Below, one piece after another: positions 1 through 11,578 of a stretch of DNA of 64,000 bases. The stretch is taken from contig CP136066.1 of assembly GCA_032622095.1 (NCBI GenBank), forward strand, positions 227,174,961 through 227,238,960. The letters run 5' to 3'. Origin of the DNA: Siphonodentalium dalli (taxonomy: Eukaryota; Mollusca; Scaphopoda; Gadilida; Siphonodentaliidae). Position 1 is the first letter of the stretch; each line of letters opens with the position of its first letter. The notes below the pieces were generated by a model, which saw nothing but the letters and a program-made list of their open reading frames with translations, was not told the origin of the DNA and searched no databases. The position numbers and the translations under genes are program-made.

Positions 1-768
1 CCTCAATTCCCCCGAAAATACGCAATTATACGTGTTATTGTATAATTGTGGACCCACGCACGTGAAACTCAAAACTTTGTCAAGTTTCTTTTTTCAGGCG
101 TACAATCTCTTTGCAAGCGTACTGCACGACAAACTTGTTTTTTGAGGGGTGACATTGTTTGCACAACCATGATTTCAGATCATAATAACAAATATTTCTT
201 TCTTGTTGTTCATTTTAGATGTTGTGATAAATACCGTCGTTTTATGCCCCGCTGAAAATGGTGAAAGTTAAAAATGTGCGCGTTTCCAAGTTCATGCCGT
301 AAAAATTCAACAAAATATTTATCGGCGACAAAATTATATACGGCAGTGACTCCATACAGTGTGAATGAATCTGATTCTGCTGATATTTAATATTTATGAT
401 TAATTGTTTGTATTCAGTGCAACGATCCGGTATATTCATTTCGTCATCTATTGCGTCCGTAATTAAATTACGTTATTTTCGTGGGCTGACTTTTATCACT
501 CACGAATTTCTTCTTTTTTTGTGTGTACGAAAATATAAGCTATACACAGTATACAGGTGTAGACTAATGCTAAAACTGTCTGACTTCGGTTCCTATGTGA
601 ACGGGCAAGTTCTAAATCTGCTAAAACCGGCTTAATCATTAATACGTTCCACTAAATTGTACCAAATGGGTTGTCTTCGATCTGCCTCTTCACTGCCTCT
701 TCGAGCTGTCGGCTATGACTAGTATCCATTCGTTGAAATTGACAGTACTGCGACTATCAAGAAAAAAT
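1..768. other. AT-rich non-coding stretch
   Basis: No convincing gene is visible. Short open frames here have no recognisable domain, coding bias or splice context. Positions 775-807 and 818-847 carry two imperfect tandem copies of a 'gctaagatcccccga' motif, which belong to the inverted repeat described next. Confidence 0.5.
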
Positions 769-1648
769 AGAATTCTTCCCTCGCTAAGATCCCCCGATGA
801 TTCCCGAACATCACTCGGTGCTAAGATCCCCCGAATATTCCCGAACATAACTACCGAACCTGCGACGGAGATTCTTGATACAAACACGCTGTGTATATAT
901 AACACGTTATCTACCATTCGTGTGACAGAATTCACAACACCAATTTCATTTTAAGAGTTTTTTAAAAGTCAAATCGTTGGATTTGTGTCCGACGATTAGT
1001 TTTCTTGAGAAAATCGTCCCAACCTGCAAGTTTATTTGTGTCACACGATTAACTCGATTTGTTTTAAATTCTCCTTAGAACCTGCAATGTCACGCGCATA
1101 ACTAGGCCTATGTCTAACGAAAATTGAATTCAATGGACAAATTCTCCCACACCTGGGTTTTTTTTTATATAATTATATACTCAACATATACATGTATATA
1201 TTAGTTACTTTCTGATATCTTTTACCATATTATCTACCATGGGAGGCAATCAAATAATGATACAAACTAGGAAATATTTTGTTATAGTGCGCATGAATAT
1301 ACGTTGGAATGTTTGCACGCGATTCCATGTGACGTCACAGTTCATAAAAATGTTGTTTTGAAGCGCTCACATTGCGAATTTCAATTTCAGTCACTATCAC
1401 TATTAGTCTCTATTACTGCAATTCGTCTCCGTTTTCTCTGTGTTGGTTGATCGGGTTGAGGATTATAGTTATTAATGTATTGTACTGTGTAATCTCATTT
1501 GATGTGAAACACGTGTCGATGAAATGTTAAAACAATTTCAAAACTACACCAGTGACTACAGCGGCAATTTCTGTTATTGTTGTGTATTTCCGAAACATAC
1601 CGAATGGCCTCGGGAATCATCGGGGGATCTTAGCGAGGGAAGAATTCT
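769..1648. repeat. Inverted repeat, 39-bp arms about 800 bp apart
   Basis: The left arm (769-807) is exactly complementary to the right arm (1610-1648); the core is GCTAAGATCCCCCGATGATT. A second degenerate copy of the arm follows the left one, and 'gactatcaa' flanks both arms on their outer sides. The roughly 800-bp interior has no ORF of note. This looks like a non-autonomous foldback or terminal-inverted-repeat element. No target-site duplication was identified, so the class is unknown. Confidence 0.55.
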
Positions 1649-1991
1649 ACCCTTGCCGACTATCAAAACAGTGACACAAGGGGATACAGGTACAACTAAC
1701 AAGAGATTCGGTGTCGACCACTTGTGACAATAATATCAACAACAACAGCAGCTATTAGAATTGTAATAGAACGAGAGAGATAAGTGCTGGAGTCGCACCG
1801 AAAGTTGGCAGCAACCGGAATCCCAAGCCGGTCACCCAGCTTGACGTTGCGTAACTTCGGTAATCACACAAAGGGTCAAACGACCGTGACCGAGAATTCT
1901 CGAGCAGAGAAGTCATCGGCCTTCTATATTTAGGCCTACAACGTGACCGCTACAGAATAATTAAACGCGATGAATGGATAACTGACAGGAC

Positions 1992-4018
1992 CACAGAGTC
2001 GTTATTTCGCTAAAAATCGGATTAAGAATCCGAAACCGATTACGGGGGCGGGGCTAATTCCCGATTCTAGGTCAGATTTTGAAATCCACGCGGTCTCCGA
2101 AACTATGTTTAATGTTCTCCCAGCGTCAAACATGGCTCATGTATTTGACACAAGTATCATTTGTATCTTATATTTATAAAGTTCATGTTTGTTGTGAAAG
2201 TCATGCTTTTCTTCTATGTGTATATACACATCACATAATTTGCTGCCAATCCGACTTAATCGCATCTTTTTTCAAGTTAAAGTGGGTTTATTGATGAGGG
2301 CAATCATATCTAAACGTGACAGCTCTGGGCCTCCTGAATCAATTTCCGAAGATGTTGTGAAGAACACACGAAACTTGTCAGTTGAACAGGGACGTGACGA
2401 TCAGAGGGTCCTATATTAGAGGAGAAGACTTCATATAAGCCCTCGGGCTTGTTGTCTGATCCTCATTTCCATACATTATCTCTTATATGTTGTATATTTA
2501 TGTCATTTGTGTATTATGTGTATTATGTTTGGATTTGGAAATAAAAATATGTTTACACTACAGGGGTTGGTTGTGTGTCACGACCCCTACCTCGAACTTT
2601 GGTACAATTTGCTTAGCTGTGCAGTCATTCATACATGAGGAAATTCAGGATTATTTTGACTAACTGTTCCAAATAATGATACGTACAGGCCAGCAAACGC
2701 AACAAACAAACCCGATTTTAAATAAATACATATACAAACTTATGACTAACTCGGGAGAGGGGGTGTCCAGTGATCTGTATATATGTTCAACTTGTTTTGG
2801 TAGTCATGTTGCTTTGCCATTACTAATTTTTTTTTTTCTTCAGTGTAATAACATATGGGAGAGGGGGTACCCTTAAGTGAGTCAGCACTTGTCCCCCAAT
2901 TCCTTTGTATGTATAAACAAATGTATGTGTTATATATCATGTGTTATCTAAATTTGACATATATTTGAAATAAATATATCTAAACTAAACTTTGGTACAT
3001 TCCAGCAGTCGGAAATTTCATGCATGACACAACATTAGTTGGACATTAATTTGACACCATATATAGGTTGGCATTGTTCTCATTGTTTGATTTTTTTTTC
3101 AACCAGTAAAAGTTGGTAATTTTCCAATCTTGGTGTTTGTCAGGTTTGATATTTCCAAGGGGAGCAAATGGAATTCTGCGAACCTGTGAGATTGATGTTT
3201 GATTCAATTGGGGGGGGGGTGCAGTTGGCCTGAAAGTTGAGGAAACATCTAACCACGTCCCTAGACCATATGTCTGTTGTCTATACATAGCCTTTTGTGC
3301 AAAACGACTGCATTTAACGAAACAAAACATTTTAAACATGAAATTGCTATAAGACTAGATGAGAGTACATACGTGTATCTGATAATCCATCGATACCATA
3401 TAATCCTACTATTTCTTGAATAAGAAGAAATATTATAATAACGAATACAGCAGAAGACATACCCATGCAGGTTCATATGAATTCGGTCAATGGTGACGTA
3501 TCCGCCGAATTCGAAATCGACATGCGTTCGGGCGGTATTTTAAGGATGGAATTATGGAATTATGAAATGGACATATGAAAGTGACAACCAACAATTATTT
3601 AATTTCGCCATCAACCGAAGTGCCCCCCCCCCCCCAGCGTTACTATCAATAGCGTTATTATTTGGCTAATTTCAGTAATATTCTCCCAGTTTACATTCAA
3701 TAAACAAATTTGTCTCCGCATTTAAAATTCTTTGGTATAGATCGTTTATATTCTGCAATAATTTGTACACAAGAAACGGTTCTTATGTTTTATTGTGTTT
3801 TTAAATTCCGATGTGGCGAAATCTCGGTTTGTTTACATTACGAACATTTGAGTCCGTAATCGGAATCCGAATCCAGAATCGGATTACCACGAAATTGAGA
3901 TTACGGTCTGTTCGTTTACCGATTCTGCCCATTTCTGGTGTGTTCTTTTGCCGAACCCAGTCGTACGGGGACCAATCTGTAATCTGAATCAGGATTTTAG
4001 CGAAATAACGCCTCTGTG
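1992..4018. mobile_element. Possible old TIR element (CACAGAG ends)
   Basis: The sequence CACAGAGTCGTTATTTCGCT at 1992 faces an inverted partner at 3994-4018 (CACAGAGGCGTTATTTCGCT on the minus strand). Both are followed by related 'aatccgat/aatctga' runs, about 2 kb apart. Matching target duplications are not evident. The interior has no transposase; the minus-strand open frame at 3801-4304 overlaps the TIR and looks non-coding. This could be a decayed cut-and-paste transposon or two independent inverted copies of a short repeat. Confidence 0.35.
2480..2559 (+). repeat. 80-bp dispersed repeat ending in an AATAAA-type tail
   Basis: This segment, with 'tttggatttggaaataaaaatatg', reappears inverted at 23690-23768. 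The 'ggaaataaa' ending resembles the 3' UTR of a LINE or SINE with a polyadenylation signal. Just upstream, 2400-2418 (atcagagggtcctatatta) matches the interior of the TTAA MITE at 49975-50453, so this area is a patchwork of old insertions. Confidence 0.5.
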
Positions 4019-4720
4019 TATAAACCGTACAAACATTAAATCGGAAGTTGCTTTCGAATAGACGAAAAATGCTATTTTTAGAACGTAAATGTGACAGAAA
4101 TATCACAACAACACCACAAAATCCAGCTTTCAGACGGACACACGGTAGCACCACATCTATAAACGTAATTATATATTGTACATACACATTTGCCGATCGT
4201 AAGCGGGCTCCATTTGAGCGGAACACTCCGTTTAATAGATAAAAACGGCCTTTGATCACTTCCGAAAATAATTTTCTCGCAAAAATTCCCTCTTCAAATG
4301 TCATTTTAACACATATCCAGCATCTGTCGGAAATCCCACTATTTGCAACGGAAAGGCCGTTATGTGTGTACGCATGAGCAAGGTAGTATCTCCGGGTATG
4401 GATGACAATCTTTGCTTGAGAAAGTTACCTTTGGGAAAGGTCGCGGTGGCAGACGATTCAAATTGAACTATATAGTAAACAATTTCGTGCCCATGCGTGG
4501 CAGCTGTCTTTTGCAGGGGTTCGTACGTCAGCGGTTTTTTGTGACTTTTCGTTAATTTCCATGATTCAGCATCCATGTGCAATGACATGAATTCTGGGTT
4601 TGTTTCCAGAAACTATCCTCCCGGCCGACTCAATTTTTTTCTTCAGCGAGGCCAAAGAGTACCAGAACAACTCTTTGGCTATGGTTATTGTGCGTCAAAA
4701 AATTGTAACTCACATGTTTG

Positions 4721-5424
4721 TATTTGTTACTACTACATTTCTTGTATCGGCTCCCTGTAAATAATTATGATTTTCTAAACAGGTATAGCTATTTAACGCA
4801 TTCCAGTTGTTTTCTTTCACTCTAACCCTGTGGGATGAAACATAGTCGCATAAGAGCGACGTATTTTATCCCAAAGGGTTAACCAGATGCGTAATTTAAA
4901 CCAAAATTGTGTACGACGCAAACATGTTTATTAGCGAAATTTTTCATTGGCATAGATCGCTACAGCATAACGCATGACAGTTCAGATAAGTAAGCTATAC
5001 ACTCATGTTGCGAAGTACTTAGACGAAATTAAAACATAATTATAAAGTACATTAATTTTTGGCAGCAAATGCTATTTAGTTTACGAATTGCAATAATTCG
5101 CAGAGCAGAATCGTGGGAACTACGATGTTTGCCGGAAGGGATGCGCGAAGCGGTTGTGCAAACTTTCTTTCCAATAAATTTTGAAAACCCTCTCTCCCTC
5201 CCCTTTTTTATTTTTTGTTTGGGCATAAATTCTCGATTGATGTCTCTCCTTTTGGCCTACATCTATATGCGGTTATTATGCCTAAACACATTGTCACTTC
5301 ATTATTTGTATTTGTTACTACTACATTGATTGTATCGGCTTCCTGTAAATAATTATGTTTTTCTAAACAGGTAGCTATTTAACGCATTCCAGTTGTTGTC
5401 TTTCACTCTAACCCTGTGGGATTA
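4721..5424 (+). repeat. Pair of about 117-bp direct repeats
   Basis: Positions 4721-4840 and 5308-5424 are near-identical direct copies, running from 'tatttgttactactacat' to 'ctctaaccctgtggga'. The left copy continues into a hairpin (4822-4883; arms around 'aaccctgtgggat' and 'atcccaaagggtt'). The spacer (4841-5307) holds no recognisable gene. This may be a local tandem duplication or the two ends of an element. Confidence 0.6.
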
Positions 5425-5443
5425 ATTGGCATATTATACCAGA

Positions 5444-5566
5444 TTGGTATGCTACACAGAACAACAAACAATGTCTCTGGTTAATGTTTTATTGGTATGC
5501 TACACAGAACAACAAACAACGTCTATGATTAATGTTTTATTGGTATGCTACACAGAACAACAAACA
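5444..5566 (+). repeat. 48-bp tandem repeat, interrupted by a transposon
   Basis: Copies start at 5444, 5492 and 5540, each beginning TTGGTATGCTACACAGAACA. The third copy is split; its remainder (caaacaacgtctctgattaatgttttatt) continues at 6897-6927 beyond the inserted element. The intact first two copies give the pre-insertion sequence. Confidence 0.8.
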
Positions 5567-6151
5567 TATGGGAGGCCAAATTCACATTTAATAATTAATT
5601 GTCCTTAAGCGTAATTATTTGCGCTTAAGCGCAATTCATGGTTATATGTAACAAAACACCCCTGGTGAATAAATAGGTTTCCCCATAACTTAGCATTAAC
5701 TCCTATTGACATGTCACCTCTTGGTTTCATTGGTTTCATTGGGTAGGGAGCTAGCCCAACTTCTTTATCAAAATGGCTGACTCGCAATAGTATCACCTTC
5801 TGTTTTAGTTGGAGCGACTCGTGATAGCATTATATTATCTTCAGTATATATTTGTTGGGGCTACTTGCAATAGCATTACTTTCGGTATTAGTCGGGGCGA
5901 CATTGATTTTCTAAAATTTTCGAGTATACAGGCACACCATATGAGGGAAGCAAGCCCTCGGTGACACCACATTCACACTATATGATCATGGAAATACTAT
6001 AGATTTGTGCAAGAGATGCTGATTTAATAAGAAAAACTAGAGCTCCAGGACTGAGACACCAAAGCTCCAGTGATTACACACCATTTTTTGGACAGGAATG
6101 CTGATAATATGAAAATAGGGTCCCCCCCGATTTAAGTCAATAAGTAAACAA

Positions 6152-6366
6152 TACAGTAATGCTCTAATTAATCGACTCCTTAACCACAGCAGAATTATGG
6201 ATAACTTTTCAGGATTTAGTCGGAAATATGGCTTGTTGCCATTCATTGGAAAGCTCTCGAGAACTTTTCGATGAATGGCAACAAGCCATATTTCCGACTA
6301 AATCCTGAAACGTTACCCATAATTCTGCTGTGGTTAAGAAGTCGATTAATTAGAGCATTACTGTAT
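6152..6366. repeat. Foldback, about 98-bp arms
   Basis: The left arm (6152-6249) and right arm (6269-6366) are near-perfect complements around a short loop at 6258/6259. The arms run from 'acagtaatgctctaatta' to 'ttgccattcat'. It sits inside the 1.33 kb element. The ORFs called here are two readings of the same arms and are not genes. Confidence 0.85.
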
Positions 6367-6660
6367 GAGGTAAGAAAGCCCTCATGCAGTGACGCCGCAT
6401 GCATGTATAGGCTAAAATCTGTGCAAAAATACATTAAAAACATCATACAAAAAATTACGAAGAGTTCCGGGAAGGCGACATCAATTCTTTGGATAGAGGG
6501 ATGCTGATAATATGTAATTAGGGATTCTCCTTGTTGAACACATACTCACAGTTGACTGTTGAGTACAGGTCAAAATTAGCCCAATGCTCATCTTGTGTTG
6601 CTAGGTGATACACCAGGTCATGCTAATAGTTTATGGGTAGGTTAGATAGTAGTCACAATT

Positions 6661-6862
6661 ATGCTTAAGCGCAATTGATTGCGATTAAGCGCAATTGATT
6701 GCGCTTAAGCGCAATTAATTGCGCTTAAGCGTAATTAATTATGCTTAAGCGTAAATGCCCTATTTGCACTTAAGCACAATATGTGGTATTTTCGCTTAAG
6801 CGCAATTGATTGCGCTTAAGCGCAATTATTTGCGCTTAAGCGCAATCAATTGCGCTAAGCGC
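6661..6862. repeat. Array of nested palindromes (TTGCGCTTAAGCGCAA)
   Basis: About ten copies of the 16-bp perfect palindrome TTGCGCTTAAGCGCAA and close variants are separated by 'ttaa', 'ttga' or 'ttatt'-type spacers. A few more copies lie at 5604-5637 and 39343-39388, in the same element family. Every unit can form a cruciform, and successive units can also pair with one another. Confidence 0.85.
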
Positions 6863-7800
6863 AATTCATTATTAAATGTGAATTTGGCCTCCCATACAAA
6901 CAACGTCTCTGATTAATGTTTTATTGTACAATGTACTGTAATTAAAGAAGAGCATTTCAGAAAGAACACAAAATATTATTCATTTACGCACGTAGATATC
7001 CAGTCTCCATTGAAGACACGTTAATAAACATTTATTAGTTTAAAATGCAGATGTGTTATTCAATCATACTTCTAATTTCCCGCTGTTTACATGTTGTCCC
7101 AAATAAGGAAGGAACTTCCGGGATAATCGCGTAACGATTCAGATTGTTTTTTATCAGTGAGCAGACCCATATAGTTTGTAGGTCATTAGTGTGTTAATGT
7201 TATTTTCGATACGGCACTAATGTCATCGTTGAAGGATTGAACTGGAGGCTGCGCTTGAACTCGAAATCATAGCAACACGCCCATGGACATACCCCTGTCG
7301 TGTCCCGATGTGACTAGTGTTGAAGGTATATTTGGCCGTGGAACGGGAACAAACTCAGTCCATAGGTTTTGATAACTTTATATTTGTATTAGTCTCTCTC
7401 GATTAACACAACAAGCATCGGTATAGATGAACAGATTAGTTGGCGTATCGGCGGTCAGAGCGGGAGTCTCTCGGTATTTCTCGACACTAGTAGTTATTCC
7501 AACGTATGGTGTATCATGCGTCCAAATAAGGTTTGAGATACCATGATACCCATGTCTATGACGTGTATCATACTATTTTTTACTATAGAATGACAGTGGT
7601 CTCATCCTTATACAATGGTAGCTACCAATCATAACCAAGAATATGATATTGTTAATTCTGCTTATACGCTTGTATTCATTATATAATTTGCATCTCGATG
7701 TGCTGTGTTTATCTTTATAATTAACCATATCATTACAATCACTGGGGAAAGGAAGTGTATCCTAGATCCGGGAACACATATAACAATAGCTATACTATAT

Positions 7801-7859
7801 TATGTACTATCTTATGTACTATCTTATGTACTATCTTATGTACTATATTATGTACTATC
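7801..7859 (+). repeat. 12-bp tandem repeat, 5 copies
   Basis: Five copies of TATGTACTATCT (the last diverging to 'tatta'/'cgg'). Confidence 0.85.
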
Positions 7860-7910
7860 GGACAGTCGTTCTGTGTATTAACTCAGTCATTGCAAAGGAT
7901 AAGTTCGCCC

Positions 7911-8143
7911 TTAACCCTTTCATAACTAGAGCTTCCTGAATTTTTTTTTAAACCCTGTGTCAATGCAGTCTCTTATATATGCGAGTCGCATATATAAGAG
8001 AATACATTGGCCTAACGATATTTACATTGAACTTGTAAGCCAGTGCATTCTCTTAAATATGGAAGACTCGCATATATGAGAGAATGTACTGGTACAGGAT
8101 CTGCAATGCTGCACCAGCACAGCTCCCGTCATGAAAGGGTTAA
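7911..8143. mobile_element. piggyBac-like MITE, TTAA flanks
   Basis: TTAA at 7911-7914 and 8140-8143 flanks a 225-bp element with ends CCCTTTCAT.../...ATGAAAGGG. The subterminal match continues as RACKRGAGC. The interior contains two hairpins of the family 'gtgcattctcttatatatgcgag', also found at 11.6-13.4 kb and 24.7 kb. TTAA duplication is characteristic of the piggyBac superfamily. No transposase is encoded. Confidence 0.75.
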
Positions 8144-9260
8144 AGTCACTGCGTTCAGTCACACGCGAGTCGACAGATGGGATTAGACCACTACATTGCT
8201 ATTTTCCTTCATTGCTTGTTGGCAAATCACAACGACTCAAGAAAAAGCCTTGTAATGTATTTACATGTACATACTATAGGTGTAATTACACCGAGCATTA
8301 CCGTAACGGTTTCGATTAAATTCGTCGATCTGATTGGCAAAAGCTCTTGGACACGCTTGGTAGCGACAATCTTCATTTTTCGCGAAATTATACAGTACCG
8401 GTATGTTGCTCGGCATCGCCTAATTCTTTGTAACGCCTATATACATGTATTTAATGGGTTATCGGCCGCCATAAATAGAAAGCTTCCCGCATCATCAGTA
8501 ACAAAAGTCGGCCAATAAGTGGAAAACACGGCCAATGAGTAAACAAGTCGGTAGAGGGGTAATGTCGCAAGAGCTATAGTCGTCCTTGACCTCGTTTAAC
8601 GGTATACTCGTAAGGCGCGCATCTATAATCTCAAATCGGCTCCACCCACCCCGCATGTGTAATTTGATCAAGATTGTCCACCCAGTTTAGTGTTTTAAAA
8701 ACCACCTGAAAGAGATTCGTTAATGTGTTGAATATGTACAACGTGAGTCACGTGACTGTCAATTATGGGGTGCAATAAGCAGAAAAGCTGCCAATAAGTC
8801 AAAGTAACGTAAATGACGTCATACGTATTTAGCTCGATCGGCAAAGAATATTGGGTCGGCGGATGATAGATTACAGTTGTTTCAGAAGAATTGTGGAGTG
8901 TCACTGTTTTTTTTGGAGTAAATATACGTGGATGAACTACATGTATCTGTATCAATATCATTCCCAGTGGAAACAGACAGTACCGTGAATTCACAAAGTT
9001 CACATGAATACAAATTGTTGAAATAATTATTAATTTAATAAAGCACACAATGGTAGGCCTACATGTATATATATTAATTTATTACATGATCCTACCCTTA
9101 TTCCATTCAATAAACCCATTCTATAAATTCTGATAGTAACCGTTCGTTTAATAACAGGAAATAGTGCCAGGTGTACCCAAAAGTATTATTGTTGCGCCAA
9201 CTTGACCTTTGACTTCCGGTTTATCGTCTGATTAAATTCCGTTCGCTACGTTTCAAAAGT
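8144..9260. other. Non-coding region upstream of the recombinase gene
   Basis: No gene is recognised. The open frames at 8177-8518 and 8695-9048 lack domain features. The last 150 bp before 9261 may include the promoter of the downstream gene, but no TATA box at a standard distance is convincing. Confidence 0.4.
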
Positions 9261-10868
9261 ATGGCTTCAAATATTTTTCCAACGAATTCTAATGTAAATA
9301 TTGACAACGAGGGCCAGGGAACAATAATTGGTCATCGGATCGGTGCAGATGGCGAATATTACACCGTTAAATTGGATGGAATAGACTTTGAAGTTGAAAT
9401 AGAGCCGGAAAGATTGTCGCTGTTAGCTGACTCGGAGCCGACGTCAACAAGTACACCTGCTGATGATGCAATCGCTTCCACATCAAATTCAAGTTTTCAA
9501 AATACAAGGTTCGCAGAGGTTAGTGAATCGGACATAAATGAATTCATGGTTCAACAAAGCAACAAGAACACCCTCTATAAAACAATTTGTGACCTAAAAC
9601 TGTTCAAAACTTACCTTGAAAACACAGGTAACACAGTCCGGGAAATTCACTTAATTCCACACGGTGAACTATCTCCGTTGTTGTGCAAATTCCTAATTGG
9701 TGTCCGCAAATCCGATGGGTCCGAATATGAGCCTACATCACTTCGGGGATTTATTTCAAGCTTCGACAGACAATTGAGGCGTCAGAAATATGGCTATTCG
9801 ATCATTACCAGCGTTGAGTTTGCACAGGTTCGTGAAGTCCTCAAATGCAAACAAAAGTCGTTGAAACGTGATGGCAAGGGAAACGCACCACACAAGTCAG
9901 AACCCATTTCTGATGCAGAGATCGATGCTCTGTGGGAAACTGAGCAGTTCGGATCGTCCCTACCCATGGCCATCACAAATACACTCTGGTTTTACTTCAC
10001 AGTTCATTTTGGTCTGCGTGGTACAAGAGAACATCGAGACATGTGCTGGGGTGACGTAATATTGTGTGAACCAGCTGATTCTCTTCCATATCTGGAATTT
10101 AATGAACGTCAGACCAAAACCAGGACCGGTGCCAATCCAAGAGATATCCGCAGAATCCGTCCAAAATTATGGGCTAATAACACCGATCCACTGAAATGTA
10201 TTGTTAACATCTACAAAATCTACAGAGATAAACGTCCGAAGGATTTCAATGGTGCTGACCGTCCGTTCTATCTTGCAACCCACACCGGAATAGGCACACC
10301 CAAACCAGGTGAAATGTGGTTCAAGCGTCAGCCAATTGGGGTAAATAAACTGGGATCATTGATGCGCCGAATGTGTAAAGCAGCCGGATTCTCGTCAGAA
10401 AAACACCTGTCAAACCACAGTGCAAGAAAGCATATGATCCAGAAATTAAATGACTTTGAAATCCCGGCAAACCATATTGTACAAATTAGCGGTCACAAAA
10501 ACATCCAGTCTGTAAACAACTACAGCTGTTTGAATTCAGAACAACATCAACAAATTTCACGTGTTCTGTCGTCATCAAGCACAAAATCATCGGTAACTCC
10601 AGAAAATTCAATTAACACTATGTCAACAGAAGTACCAGCTAGAGTTGAAAGTGTTCCGAGAAACATCCACGCAGTGATGAAAACAATGACAAACACGAAC
10701 ACATCAAACAATCAAATGAATGTCCACGGCACAGCGAATTCGCTTTTCGGAAATGTGTATGGCGGCACTTTTGAAGTGCACGTGCATAATTGCGACAGGA
10801 GCGAACCAGCACCAGCCATTAAGCGTCGGAGAATAATCATAGATTCAGATTCGGGAGACGAGGAGTGA
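9261..10868 (+). CDS. KIAA1958-like / Crypton-type tyrosine recombinase, intact
   Basis: A 535-residue, single-exon ORF. Residues about 18-55 form a small glycine-rich, probably beta-rich segment that may be an SH3- or tudor-like barrel. An acidic linker follows. Residues about 85-205 look like the helical N-terminal (SAM-like) DNA-binding half, and about 215-425 is the catalytic half of a phage-integrase-fold protein (DUF3504/KIAA1958-like group, related to Crypton transposases and the host genes KIAA1958, QRICH1 and ZMYM). The full catalytic set is readable: Arg253 (GLRG), Lys286 (TKTRTG), His386-x2-Arg389 (NHSARK), His412 (SGHKN) and nucleophile Tyr421 (NNYS). The tail has a basic KRRR (522-525) and an acidic end, consistent with nuclear location. 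The ATG has a purine at -3 and no in-frame stop interrupts. The family normally cuts and joins DNA through a phosphotyrosine. Whether this copy is an active Crypton or a domesticated host gene cannot be told from here; no terminal repeats were found. Confidence 0.9.
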   Translation: MASNIFPTNSNVNIDNEGQGTIIGHRIGADGEYYTVKLDGIDFEVEIEPERLSLLADSEPTSTSTPADDAIASTSNSSFQNTRFAEVSESDINEFMVQQSNKNTLYKTICDLKLFKTYLENTGNTVREIHLIPHGELSPLLCKFLIGVRKSDGSEYEPTSLRGFISSFDRQLRRQKYGYSIITSVEFAQVREVLKCKQKSLKRDGKGNAPHKSEPISDAEIDALWETEQFGSSLPMAITNTLWFYFTVHFGLRGTREHRDMCWGDVILCEPADSLPYLEFNERQTKTRTGANPRDIRRIRPKLWANNTDPLKCIVNIYKIYRDKRPKDFNGADRPFYLATHTGIGTPKPGEMWFKRQPIGVNKLGSLMRRMCKAAGFSSEKHLSNHSARKHMIQKLNDFEIPANHIVQISGHKNIQSVNNYSCLNSEQHQQISRVLSSSSTKSSVTPENSINTMSTEVPARVESVPRNIHAVMKTMTNTNTSNNQMNVHGTANSLFGNVYGGTFEVHVHNCDRSEPAPAIKRRRIIIDSDSGDEE

Positions 10869-11578
10869 AGAGATTGAACATTTTATTAATTAAAATTACG
10901 CAATTAAATACGTCAAAGAGTCTTTGTTTATCTGAAAAAAAATTCCGGCACGTATGCCGGGGTGGGTGGGTGGTCAAAGCCACTAACAAGCAATTTTTTC
11001 CGAAACTAAAAAAAAATGTTCTGCTTGTTTTTTTAGTGTTTTGGCAATGAATTGGGCTTCAAAACCAATTTGAATGAGAGAAATAATGTAATTCTAACTG
11101 GTAAACTGACTGCAGGCAGTTATCGTGTTGTATTTTGTTGCGAATTTTGAAATCCAAGATGGCCGCTGGCAGTCATGTTTTTTTGGCCGAATGACCTCAA
11201 AATGACTCATTCCTATTTACATGTCCATGTTAACATCCATGATAAATATTATGCACAGAAATTCATATACAGCTGTTTGCAGTTAATTTCCCCCCGCAAA
11301 TCTCTGTTTTAGTGTTAAAAGGGGGGGTGGGGGTCAAAACATGGTCGGAAAAAACTGCCGAAAACGGAACAAAATTTGGCGGTGCGGGTGGGTGGGTACA
11401 AAAAATGATCGAAAGGGAAAAAATGCCATACGTGCCTGAATTTTTTTCCGACCCCCCCCCCCCCCCCCTCCTGGAGGCATGAGAACCAATTAATAACTTA
11501 TAATATGCATGCACCGAAAACGACGTTGATTTCATATTTGGAAATATGTTATAAATGAATGTGATCGCAAGCAATACG
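10869..11578. repeat. Non-coding, with inverted G/C-run dispersed repeats
   Basis: Positions 10936-10985 ('ttccggcacgtatgccgggg', then GTGGGTGG) are inverted relative to 11380-11470, which ends in a run of about 20 C. The same family ('cacgtatgc' next to a long G or C run and 'ccacccacccc') recurs at 38535-38690, 41120-41220, 42780-42895 and 56448-56560. It is probably a small non-autonomous element with GC-rich homopolymer ends. An ATTAAA at 10889 could serve as a polyadenylation signal for the gene ending at 10868. Confidence 0.5.

Larger units (their letters stand above)
5567..6896. mobile_element. 1.33 kb non-autonomous TIR transposon
   Basis: The ends are inverted repeats of about 30 bp: TATGGGAGGCCAAATTCACA at 5567 and its complement ending at 6896. 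The flanks are CAAACA at 5561-5566 and 6897-6902. Removing the element plus one copy restores the 48-bp tandem unit, so CAAACA is a 6-bp target-site duplication. No transposase ORF is present. The interior contains a 200-bp foldback (6152-6366) and a palindrome array (6661-6862). A partial right-end copy lies at 39129-39423. Superfamily is undecided: a 6-bp duplication is unusual and could be longer if the TIR end is misplaced. Confidence 0.75.

Noticed and set aside
3801-4588. Two minus-strand ORFs (167 and 95 residues) overlapping at an ATG/stop
   Set aside because: No recognisable domain, overlap with a candidate TIR, and eukaryotic context make a bacterial-style overlap meaningless.
6661-6862. 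CRISPR-like regularly spaced palindromes
   Set aside because: Spacers are only a few similar bases, the host is eukaryotic, and no cas genes exist; it is a palindromic tandem repeat in a transposon.
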